From: CG2-30-46-19 sp034414555
Lineage (GTDB): Bacteria; Chloroflexota; Dehalococcoidia; GIF9; AB-539-J10
Assembly: GCA_034414555.1 (NCBI GenBank)
Contig: DAOUMA010000020.1
Span: forward strand, 62,001 to 126,000
DNA: 64,000 nt
Reading direction: 5' to 3'
Below the pieces are notes generated by a model. It was given only the letters and a program-made list of their open reading frames with translations. It had not been told where the DNA came from and did no database searches. Position 1 is the first letter of the stretch. Every line of letters starts with the position of its first letter. Position numbers and translations under genes: made by a program. Below are positions 57,862 through 64,000 of this stretch, in pieces.

Positions 57862-59278
57862 CTATAAGTTTTCCCTTGTTCAAAATGCCATTTGGGTCTA
57901 ACGCAAGTTTGATTCTCCGAAGCAGTTCTACGCCGTGGGGACCTAGCTCCTGCTGCATGAAATCCTTTCTCCAGAATCCGATTCCATGGTGGTGGCTAAT
58001 GGAGCCGTTGTTTTTTAAAGTAGCTTCCATAGCAGCAGTCCAGCTATCCTTGTAGTAACGAGATGGGTCTTTGGGAAAACCAGCGAAGGTGATATAGAGA
58101 CAGGCTCCTTCCCGGTAAAAATGTGAATAATGGCCGGAAACTGATATGGCACCCTCCACCGCCCTCATTGCAGAAACCATATCGTTATAGAGATTGGCGG
58201 CATCTTTGAATAGAGAAACAACCTCAATCGTGTCTACAATTCCACCCTGTTGCATTATGATAGGACCTAAACCTATATCGAACCGCTTTTCAAGCCATAT
58301 ATCAACGGGCTTTTCCCCCAGAGGTTCTCCTCCACTTTCCTCAGCGATTCTCTTAATTAATTTGCCTTCAAGCTCTACGAAGTCTATTTCGCCTTCGGAG
58401 ATGAAGATAAGCGTTACTTTGTTCACTATTTCTTCAAAGTATTTTGCAGTTTCAGGTTCATCAAATATTCTTACCACTGCAGGCTTGGCATCACCGCGCA
58501 AAATCTTCCGCACAACTTCCAATGCTACTTCAATGGATGGGAAAGCAAACGCTTGTTTTATTGTTCGTTCCGGTAAAGGATGAACTGATATGACTGCCCT
58601 GGTCACAATGCCAAGGGTTCCTTCACCGCCTAGGAATAGCTCTTTTAATGAGGGCCCCGTGGAGCGTCTTGGAACTGGTTTGATATGGAGAGGATTTCCA
58701 TCAGGAAGCACCACCTCCATTCCCAAAACCATGTCCTCGATTTTCCCGTATTTGGTGGAGAACTGTCCCACAGCACGTGTTGAAATCCATCCCCCGAGTG
58801 TGGAGCAGTAGAAAGACTGGGGAATATTTCCCATTGAATAGCCTCTGTGATTCAGCTCTTGTTCAAGATTTGCCCCGATGATTCCTCCTTCGAACTCAGC
58901 AACGAGAGATGTTTCGTCCAGGGAAATGAACTTATTCATTCTCTGAAGGTTCAAAATAGCGCTCTCTTCAATGGGAATAGCACCACCAAGCACGCCTGAG
59001 CCGCCACCAAATGGCGTAATCGTAACTTTATACTCATTGGCGCATCTCAGGATGCTCTGTATTTCCTCGCTACTCCCGGGAGAAATAACTACAGAAGGAA
59101 GTGACGGCAACTTGCCATACTGCGAAAGGAATATCCCGTATAACCAATAGTCAAGGCTGTAGGAAATGAGGTCGCATTCGCTCTCCGATACATTTTCCTC
59201 TCCAACAATACCCTTCACCTTTTCAATAAACTTGGGAGAGACTTTCCCCCTCTGTGACATAAAAGTTTCTACAGTCAT
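57851..59278 (-). CDS. FAD-linked oxidase, GlcD/alkyl-DHAP synthase-like
   Basis: A 475-residue flavoprotein of the VAO/PCMH fold. The FAD-binding part has VVISPGSSEEIQSILRCANEYKVTITPFGGGSGVLGG, STLGGWISTRAVGQFSTKYGKIEDMV and LFLGGEGTLGIVTRAVI. The C-terminal cap contains SGHYSHFY and ISHHHGIGFWRKDF; the HHH motif is typical of alkyldihydroxyacetonephosphate synthases rather than lactate or glycolate oxidases. In bacteria such AGPS-like proteins may oxidise 2-hydroxyacids or act on glycerol derivatives. ATG 59278 is favoured over GTG 59290. It is the first gene of the seven-gene operon ending in metE. Confidence 0.9.
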   Translation of the reverse strand: MTVETFMSQRGKVSPKFIEKVKGIVGEENVSESECDLISYSLDYWLYGIFLSQYGKLPSLPSVVISPGSSEEIQSILRCANEYKVTITPFGGGSGVLGGAIPIEESAILNLQRMNKFISLDETSLVAEFEGGIIGANLEQELNHRGYSMGNIPQSFYCSTLGGWISTRAVGQFSTKYGKIEDMVLGMEVVLPDGNPLHIKPVPRRSTGPSLKELFLGGEGTLGIVTRAVISVHPLPERTIKQAFAFPSIEVALEVVRKILRGDAKPAVVRIFDEPETAKYFEEIVNKVTLIFISEGEIDFVELEGKLIKRIAEESGGEPLGEKPVDIWLEKRFDIGLGPIIMQQGGIVDTIEVVSLFKDAANLYNDMVSAMRAVEGAISVSGHYSHFYREGACLYITFAGFPKDPSRYYKDSWTAAMEATLKNNGSISHHHGIGFWRKDFMQQELGPHGVELLRRIKLALDPNGILNKGKLIDGK

Positions 59279-59453
59279 TATCGTCCCCACGCCTTATGGT
59301 GCGGCTATATTGTAATATTCCTTACTGCAGATGTATATAGTTTTGCCTCGTTCAGATATGCAGTGACATTTTATAATATGGCACAACATTTTTGGGAAAA
59401 CCCTCGCCTCGCCTTTTCCGTGAAAAGGGAGGAATAAGGCAAGTAGCAGCATA

Positions 59454-59607
59454 GAGAGTGTTTAGCAACCCATCCCCTGACCCCCCTTCCGTTGGCAAGG
59501 GAAGGGGGAGTGTAGGTAAGAGAGGGGTTTTACCCCTCTCTGTAAATTCCTTCCCCCTCTCCTTTGAAGGAGAGGGGGATAAAGGGGGTGAGGTTAGTAA
59601 ACACCCC
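59454..59607 (+). repeat. MITE-like palindromic repeat, full copy D
   Basis: About 154 bp with left end GAGAGTGTTTAGCAACCC and right end GGTTAGTAAACACCCC, imperfect inverted repeats. Inside are CTTCCGTTGGCAAGGGAAG, AGAGAGGGGTTTTACCCCTCTCT and CCCCCTCTCCTTTGAAGGAGAGGGGG, perfect or near-perfect hairpins. It fills most of the 430-base gap between the FAD oxidase operon and the Rrf2 gene; the rest of that gap (59279-59453 and 59608-59722) shows no gene. Confidence 0.9.
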
Positions 59608-59722
59608 GAGCATAGACCAGGAAAGCCATGCGAGCCCGTCATAGGAGCGAGGAGAGCTGTTGAGATGATATGTTGCGATGATACGACTTTTCTGATAAAC
59701 TTGGTGATAAAGCGGAGCAGAT

Positions 59723-60199
59723 ATGAAAATCTCCACCAAAGGGCGCTACGCAACGATGGCAATGCTTGATTTGGCTCTCCATTATGGGGAGGGATCTATC
59801 TTGGTAAAGGATGTTGCCGGAAGGCAACATATTTCCGAACAATACTTAGAGCATTTGCTTATCCTGCTTAAAGTGGTGGGGATAGTAAGAAGCGCTCGGG
59901 GAACACATGGTGGGTTTATATTGGCTAGACCACCATCCCAAATAAGGCTCAGTGAAATCATTCAAGCTACGGAAGGGTCTATGGCTCCCGCAGATTGTGT
60001 TGATGCCCCTGAGTCATATCCACGAGCAAGTCTCTGTGTAATTCACGATGTGTGGGTAGAGGTAAAAGCAGCGGTAAGTAGGGTGTTGGAATCCACGACC
60101 CTTCAGGATTTGTTGGAACGGCAGGTTAGGAAAGAGACAACTGCGGGGTATGAAGTCAAAGAGGCGGAATGCTGCCAGAATAAGTTTATTTCCCATTAA
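59723..60199 (+). CDS. Rrf2-family transcriptional regulator (IscR-like)
   Basis: A 158-residue winged-helix regulator. MKISTKGRYATMAMLDLALHYG is the Rrf2 N-terminus, HISEQYLEHLLILLKVVGIVRSARGTHGGFILAR the recognition helix and wing. The cluster-binding loop usually has three cysteines; here I see two (DCVDAPESYPRASLCVIHDVW), with further cysteines near the C-terminus. It heads a run of iron-sulfur assembly genes, so it probably senses cluster status and controls them. Confidence 0.92.
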   Translation: MKISTKGRYATMAMLDLALHYGEGSILVKDVAGRQHISEQYLEHLLILLKVVGIVRSARGTHGGFILARPPSQIRLSEIIQATEGSMAPADCVDAPESYPRASLCVIHDVWVEVKAAVSRVLESTTLQDLLERQVRKETTAGYEVKEAECCQNKFISH

Positions 60200-60214
60200 G
60201 AAAGGAGGTAGGAT

Positions 60215-60433
60215 ATGCGAGAGAAGGTAGAAGCAGCGCTGAAGAAAATAAGGCCGGCTTTGCAAGCCGATGGAGGAGATGTTGAGTTGGTCGATGTGAG
60301 TGATGGTGTAGTCACGCTGAGATTGAGAGGAGCCTGTGCTGGTTGCCCCATGGCAACTATGACATTACAGCATGGAATTGAGCGTGTGCTCAAAGAGCAG
60401 GTGCCTGAAATCAAGGAAGTAGTTGCTATCTAA
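60215..60433 (+). CDS. NifU C-terminal domain (NFU) iron-sulfur scaffold
   Basis: A 72-residue NFU-domain protein, IRPALQADGGDVELVDVSDGVVTLRLRGACAGCPMATMTLQHGIERVL. The CAGC motif (CxxC) binds a [4Fe-4S] cluster between two subunits for delivery to target proteins. AAGGAGG precedes the ATG. It lies 15 bases after the Rrf2 gene. Confidence 0.96.
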   Translation: MREKVEAALKKIRPALQADGGDVELVDVSDGVVTLRLRGACAGCPMATMTLQHGIERVLKEQVPEIKEVVAI

Positions 60434-60448
60434 AATCACGGGGTAAAA

Positions 60449-60685
60449 ATGCCTATCTATGAATATTTTTGTCCTCGTTGTAATCATAAGTTTGAACTGC
60501 TTCGTCCCTTAAGCCAGTCAAATGAAACTGCCTCTTGTCCCCATTGTCACAATGGCGCTAAAAGGATTTTCTCCTCTTTCACTTGCTCTTCAAAAAGCAG
60601 TGAAGGTATAGCTACACCGATTGGCGGAAGCTCCCCTTGCAGCACATGCTCTGCTACAAGCTGTGCTGCTTGTAGAGGATTCTGA
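60449..60685 (+). CDS. FmdB-type zinc ribbon protein
   Basis: A 78-residue protein starting MPIYEYFCPRCNHKFELLRPLSQ with a second CPHCHNGAKRIF, the FmdB/CxxC_CxxC_SSSS zinc ribbon. The C-terminus is unusually cysteine- and serine-rich (SSPCSTCSATSCAACRGF). FmdB proteins are small putative regulators. It sits 15 bases after the NFU gene in the same unit; its part in cluster assembly is not known. Confidence 0.92.
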   Translation: MPIYEYFCPRCNHKFELLRPLSQSNETASCPHCHNGAKRIFSSFTCSSKSSEGIATPIGGSSPCSTCSATSCAACRGF

Positions 60686-60747
60686 TGTGGTGTGTAGCTC
60701 CGGTAATAGCCAGGACACGAATGCAATAAGTTAGTGGCGGGGAAAAT

Positions 60748-61464
60748 ATGCTAGAAGTAAAGTGTCTTAAATTAACCTTAAATGGTAAGCCCATAATCAA
60801 CGGCCTGAACTTGGAAGTGAAAGAGGCGAAGATACATGGCTTATTGGGAATGAATGGAGCAGGAAAGACAAGCTTGGCTAACTTAATAATGGGAATAAGT
60901 TACCCCGATGAGGGGAGCATAATATTTGAGGAACGAGATGTTACCCGATGCACAATCTCAGAGAGAGCAAGAATGGGACTGACACTGGCGTGGCAAGAGC
61001 CGGCAAGGTTTGAAGGGTTGAGCATAAGGGAGTATCTGAGGTTAAACAAGAAATTGAGCTTAAGTGAAGTCGAAAACTATCTATGGACAGTGGGGCTTCC
61101 CCCTGGGGAATATCTGGACCGAGCAGTTGATGCCAATCTGAGCGGAGGTGAGCGGAAAAGGGTGGAGCTTGCCTCTGTCCTGGCGATGAAGCCGAAGGTA
61201 GCTATTTTAGATGAGCCCGACTCTGGCATAGATGTGGTCTCTCTTCCTCATATAATGAATGGAATAACCGAAATGAGCAAGCAGGGTTCTGCAGTGCTTT
61301 TAATCACGCATAGCGAGGAAGCGGTAGAGGTAGCCGATGAGGTATCGATAATATGCGCCGGGAAAATAATAAACTCTGGACCACCTAAAGAGATGTGTCG
61401 GTGGTTTAAGAATAATTGCCAAACATGCAACCATATTGGTAAGCCGAGTTATAAAGGAGTTTAA
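60748..61464 (+). CDS. sufC: SufC/SmsC-like ABC ATPase for iron-sulfur cluster assembly
   Basis: A 238-residue ABC-type ATPase. Walker A is GMNGAGKTSLANLIMG (about residue 37), the signature is LSGGERKRVELASVLAMKPK and Walker B VAILDEPDSGIDV with the conserved Asp-Glu-Pro-Asp-Ser. TLAWQEPARFEGLSIREYL occupies the Q-loop region. In SufBC(D) complexes it drives opening of the scaffold for cluster assembly. It overlaps no gene and ends three bases before sufB. Confidence 0.95.
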   Translation: MLEVKCLKLTLNGKPIINGLNLEVKEAKIHGLLGMNGAGKTSLANLIMGISYPDEGSIIFEERDVTRCTISERARMGLTLAWQEPARFEGLSIREYLRLNKKLSLSEVENYLWTVGLPPGEYLDRAVDANLSGGERKRVELASVLAMKPKVAILDEPDSGIDVVSLPHIMNGITEMSKQGSAVLLITHSEEAVEVADEVSIICAGKIINSGPPKEMCRWFKNNCQTCNHIGKPSYKGV

Positions 61465-61467
61465 CAA

Positions 61468-62415
61468 ATGCTTGTGGTCAAGGAATATGAATCGTTGCTT
61501 GAAGCTTATGGCCGGGCAGGTGGGAACCTGGATGCCCTGGAAAACAGGGAGGTAGGCAACCTCGTTATCCATAAGAATAAAGTCCTCAGTGTCAATGAAG
61601 CCGAAGGGATAAAGGTAAAAACAGAGGAAACAAAAAGCGGTGTTAACATCTATTTTTTGGTGGAGGAAGGGGTGAAAATTAAATACCCGGTCCATTTGTG
61701 CTTTGGCGTTTTGCCCCAGGAAGGGCTGCAGGAAATTACATTGAAAGTAGAAGCACAGGATAACAGCGAGGTGAATGTGATTGCTCATTGTATTTTCCCC
61801 AACGCTGTTGATGTGACACACAAGATGGATGCTGATATAAAAATTGGGGATAATGCCAGGTTCAGCTACCGTGAAACTCACTATCACGGGGAATTCGGCG
61901 GGATTAAGGTGATTCCAAAGGCAAAAATCAGGGTGGGCAAAAAAGGAGTATGGGAGAGCACTTTCACCCTGATTGAAGGCTGCGTGGGCATGTTGGATTA
62001 TGATTTCGAGATTTTTGGGGGAGAGAAGAGCACAAACGAGCTTCTAGTAAAGGTTTTTGGCAAAAAGGAAGATGACATAAGAATAACAGAGAAGATTCAC
62101 CTTGATGGCACGGAAGCCAGGGGTTTAGCAAAAAGTCGACTGGTGTTGACTGACAATGCCAAGGCAGTGGTCAGAGGTGAAACATACGGCAATGCCCCTT
62201 TTGCCAGAGGTCATGTTGACTGCCTCGAAATCGTGAATGGGGATGGAGTGATAGCAAGGGCGATACCAGTAGTATATGTGAGCGATAGACAGGCAAAGGT
62301 TACTCATGAGGCTGCCATAGGAAGCGTAGATAAGAAACAGATGCAAACATTGATGGCAAGAGGGCTAAATGAGGAAGAGGCAGTGGATGTTATTGTAAAG
62401 GGGATATTGAGGTGA
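61468..62415 (+). CDS. sufB: SufB/SmsB-like iron-sulfur scaffold (minimal form)
   Basis: A 315-residue SufB/SufD-fold protein, clearly shorter than the 450-480 residues of ordinary SufB. The beta-helix core appears in DNARFSYRETHYHGEFGGIKVIPKAKIRVGKKGVWESTFTLIEGCVG and KSRLVLTDNAKAVVRGETYGNAPFARGHVDCLEIVNGDGVIARAIPVVYVSDRQAKVTHEAAIGSVDKKQMQTLMARGL; the His in THEAAIG and a nearby Cys are candidates for cluster ligands. No sufD, sufS, sufU or sufE is adjacent. The pair fits the minimal two-gene SUF-like system. Confidence 0.93.
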   Translation: MLVVKEYESLLEAYGRAGGNLDALENREVGNLVIHKNKVLSVNEAEGIKVKTEETKSGVNIYFLVEEGVKIKYPVHLCFGVLPQEGLQEITLKVEAQDNSEVNVIAHCIFPNAVDVTHKMDADIKIGDNARFSYRETHYHGEFGGIKVIPKAKIRVGKKGVWESTFTLIEGCVGMLDYDFEIFGGEKSTNELLVKVFGKKEDDIRITEKIHLDGTEARGLAKSRLVLTDNAKAVVRGETYGNAPFARGHVDCLEIVNGDGVIARAIPVVYVSDRQAKVTHEAAIGSVDKKQMQTLMARGLNEEEAVDVIVKGILR

Positions 62416-62419
62416 TACC

Positions 62420-62438
62420 CTCGCAACATCATTGCGAG
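62420..62438 (+). terminator. Intrinsic terminator after sufB
   Basis: CTCGCAA (62420-62426), loop of five, TTGCGAG (62432-62438), followed by CCCCCCTTTTGT. It lies four bases after the sufB stop and ends the iron-sulfur assembly unit. Confidence 0.6.
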
Positions 62439-62450
62439 CCCCCCTTTTGT

Positions 62451-62475
62451 CATTGCGAGCCGAAGGCGTGGCAAT
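62451..62475. repeat. REP-like CATTGCGAG palindrome
   Basis: CATTGCGAGCCGAAGGCGTGGCAAT has pairing ends (ATTGC/GCAAT) and GCC/GGC around GAA. CATTGCGAGCC also occurs at 62430-62440, inside the terminator arm. Similar CATTGCGAG repeats are common in many bacterial genomes. Confidence 0.55.
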
Positions 62476-62499
62476 TTTAGCTACAGAGAGCATATTGAA

Positions 62500-62868
62500 A
62501 TGGTCGAGATAAGAAGAGACGATTTCTCTATTGACGAGGTAGTCGAGAGGATGAAGAGCCCGAAGATAGGTGCGATAATAGCTTATGTGGGCACGGTACG
62601 CGAGTTCCCTGAAGGAGCTGGACTCAAGTTCAATGAGGATGATAACGCCATCCAGAAATTAGAGGGGATAAGGAAAGACGCTATTGATAGATATGATATA
62701 GAGGATGTGGCAATAATACATCGCGTTGGCTCCCTGAGCATATCGGAAAGTATTCTACTGGTAGCGGTTTCCGCATCTCACAGATGGGCAGCTTTCGATG
62801 CCTGCAAAAGCATAATAAATGACATAAAGGATTTCCATAAATCGTGGAAAAAAGAAATTCGGAAATAG
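62500..62868 (+). CDS. moaE: MoaE-like molybdopterin synthase large subunit
   Basis: A 122-residue protein. MoaE with MoaD inserts the dithiolene sulfurs into precursor Z during molybdenum cofactor synthesis. It shows IGAIIAYVGTVREFPEG (family GAvv-F-GtVR), IHRVGSLSISESILLVAVSASHRWAAFDACKSIINDIK and the ending WKKE. Lengths of about 135-150 are usual, and the central LeYeay-type segment is shortened here. The FdhD-like gene follows. moaD is not visible. Confidence 0.88.
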   Translation: MVEIRRDDFSIDEVVERMKSPKIGAIIAYVGTVREFPEGAGLKFNEDDNAIQKLEGIRKDAIDRYDIEDVAIIHRVGSLSISESILLVAVSASHRWAAFDACKSIINDIKDFHKSWKKEIRK

Positions 62869-62876
62869 AAATCTTT

Positions 62877-63533
62877 ATGGTTTCCAGAGATGGTGAACAG
62901 AAAAAGAAGGACGAGGTTGTCCGTGAAGAAGAGGTTGTGGTCAGGGTAGGCAAGGAGGTTCACAAATTCTACTGTATCCCTACTGACTTAAAAGAACTGA
63001 TACTCGGCAATTTAAAATCAAGGGGTATAAATGCTTCCTTCTCCACTATCACGAAAATCGCCCAAAATGAATTTGAGGTCGACCTTCCATTTGTGGAGGG
63101 GTTGATAAATAGTCCTCAAAAATGTGACTCCAATAAGAAATTAACCCGCGAAGAAGTTTTCACTTCGGTTGAAAAGCTTAACCAGCATGGTTTCTTGTTT
63201 AAAAAAACCGGATGTGCCCATGTTATTGGCATTTGTGGGAGTGGAGAGATTTTTGTGGAGGACACAAGCAGGCATTGCGCCATTGATAAAGCCATTGGTC
63301 TGGCAATCAGAAATGGGATTGATTTATCCAATAGCTTCTTAGTTGCCTCCTGCCGACAGACAGCCTCCACAATAAAGAAAGCAATCTTCTGTGGAATACC
63401 AATAGTGATAAGCATCGCTGCCCCTACGGACTTAGCGGTAAAAGAAGCTAATAGACACGGGATAACGCTCATAGGATTCGCCGATTCAAAAAGATTTAAC
63501 GTTTATTCTCACAGTTGGAGAATCAAAATTTAA
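62877..63533 (+). CDS. fdhD: FdhD-like formate dehydrogenase accessory protein
   Basis: A protein of about 218 residues. FdhD transfers sulfur from IscS-type desulfurases to the molybdenum/tungsten cofactor of formate dehydrogenase. The C-terminal half is clear: FLFKKTGCAHVIGICGSGEIFVEDTSRHCAIDKAIGLAIRNGI ... GIPIVISIAAPTDLAVKEANRHGITLIGFADSKRFNVYS. The usual CxxC sulfur-relay motif is missing at its normal place, where only one Cys (SPQKCDSN) is seen, and the classic EDVGRHNAVDK reads EDTSRHCAIDK. A GTG at 62844 overlapping moaE is an alternative start. Confidence 0.88.
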   Translation: MVSRDGEQKKKDEVVREEEVVVRVGKEVHKFYCIPTDLKELILGNLKSRGINASFSTITKIAQNEFEVDLPFVEGLINSPQKCDSNKKLTREEVFTSVEKLNQHGFLFKKTGCAHVIGICGSGEIFVEDTSRHCAIDKAIGLAIRNGIDLSNSFLVASCRQTASTIKKAIFCGIPIVISIAAPTDLAVKEANRHGITLIGFADSKRFNVYSHSWRIKI

Positions 63534-63570
63534 AGTCCACAAGCTACATCTGGTCAAGAGATGATACTTA

Positions 63571-64000
63571 ATGGCTGAAATAATTGCAGTTTGTAAAAGC
63601 AATAGAAAGGACACGAGAAAACAAGATATAGTTGAAGGGTTTCTCAAAAAAGACTATGGTCTTATTGGTGATGCCCATGCCGACTGTTGTACCCACCGTC
63701 AAATAAGCCTGCTTGCGATTGAGAGTATTAACAAGATGCGAGACTTGGGTTTTGATGTGGGGGCCGGGGATTTTGCTGAGAATCTTACTACCAAAGGGAT
63801 AAACCTTGTTTCCCTGCCTATTGGCACATATATCACTATAGGGCAGGAGGTTATTTTACAGGTTACTCAGATTGGGAAGGAGTGCCATAGTGGGTGTGCT
63901 ATCCGCCGCCAGACAGGCAAGTGCATTATGCCTAAGGAGGGGGTGTTTGCCAGGGTCATTTGTGGTGGACCTATCAGGGCTGGAGACAGGATAGAGGTTC
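63571..64000 (+). CDS. MOSC-domain protein (cut by window end)
   Basis: The frame from ATG 63571 stays open to the end of the window (143 residues visible). It has YGLIGDAHADCCTHRQISLLAIESI, FDVGAGDFAENLTTKGINLVSLPIGTYITIGQEVILQVTQIGKECHSGCAIRRQTGKCIM and KEGVFARVICGGPIRAGDRIEV, the MOSC (molybdenum cofactor sulfurase C-terminal) pattern with its conserved cysteine in GKECHSGC. MOSC proteins bind or transfer sulfur on molybdenum cofactor. It forms a molybdenum-cofactor cluster with the MoaE-like and FdhD-like genes. A fused MogA/MoaC domain could follow beyond the edge. Confidence 0.88.
   Translation, partial: MAEIIAVCKSNRKDTRKQDIVEGFLKKDYGLIGDAHADCCTHRQISLLAIESINKMRDLGFDVGAGDFAENLTTKGINLVSLPIGTYITIGQEVILQVTQIGKECHSGCAIRRQTGKCIMPKEGVFARVICGGPIRAGDRIEV

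Noticed and set aside
61300..61887. 195-codon minus-strand frame across sufC and sufB
   Set aside because: It spans two genes with clear family motifs on the plus strand and shows no domain of its own.
62430..62475. CRISPR-like repeats (CATTGCGAGCC twice)
   Set aside because: Only two short copies, one forming a terminator arm and the other a REP-like palindrome; no spacers or cas genes. No CRISPR array was found anywhere in the window.

Overview
The window looks like a chromosomal segment of an anaerobic bacterium of the Chloroflexota, most likely Dehalococcoidia or a close relative. This is inferred from gene content and order, not from a marker phylogeny. Pointers are a predicted archaeal-type (AP-superfamily) phosphoglycerate mutase-like gene next to lysC, the run yceD-rpmF-fabD-nusB-acpP, a dnaB gene followed by DnaD-like and DnaC-like loaders, acyl-CoA dehydratase activase genes, EtfAB, FdhD, and a minimal SufC/SufB pair. 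No 16S rRNA is present. Genes are densely packed, often with ATGA-type overlaps, and GTG and TTG starts are common.

Layout. 1-2.2 kb: end of a lipid/envelope unit (GT2 fragment, PlsY), arsenite methyltransferase and tRNA-Pro. 2.2-6.5 kb: probable homoserine kinase plus aspartokinase, then a CBS protein and a CPA2 antiporter. 6.5-8.8 kb (minus): yceD-rpmF-fabD-nusB-acpP, linking fatty acid synthesis with ribosome and transcription genes. 8.8-13.2 kb: M20 amidohydrolase followed by a split acyl-CoA dehydratase-activase (DUF2229-like) set. 13.2-18 kb: trxB, rplI, dnaB, DnaD-like, DnaC-like, HNH. 18-23.3 kb (minus): ricT, holB, lysA, a truncated ADP-ribosylglycohydrolase and a KefB-type antiporter. 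23.3-26.7 kb: M16 protease and CIRCE-controlled groES-groEL. 26.8-29.7 kb: iron-regulated DtxR-family/Feo locus with palindromic operators. 29.7-33.5 kb: transposase remnant, then a class III polyhydroxyalkanoate synthase locus. 33.7-41.5 kb: etfBA, an EF-G paralogue, an ArsA-type ATPase, gatC-plsY2-gatA. 41.5-43.8 kb: an AT-rich restriction-modification pair. 43.9-49.7 kb: Lrp regulator, aminotransferase, DUF1847, trpS, tRNA-Glu and two PAC2 genes.

49.7-59.3 kb (minus) is a tightly overlapping seven-gene operon. It encodes an AGPS/GlcD-like FAD oxidase, a GlpC/HdrB-like iron-sulfur protein, a GlpA-like oxidase fused to an N-terminal BON-like segment and a C-terminal [2Fe-2S] domain, an FGGY kinase, a pyridine-nucleotide/FAD oxidoreductase, a DUF1667 protein and MetE. 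This is the most system-like uncharacterised locus in the window. 59.7-62.4 kb holds an Rrf2 regulator, an NFU scaffold, an FmdB zinc ribbon and a two-gene SufC/SufB iron-sulfur assembly unit. 62.5-64 kb holds molybdenum-cofactor genes (MoaE-like, FdhD-like, MOSC), the last cut by the window end.

Four copies of a roughly 150-bp palindromic, GC-rich intergenic element with terminal inverted repeats (about 926, 26782, 43881 and 59454) are scattered through the window and look like a MITE family. Functions are read from motifs and family knowledge; no database search was run.
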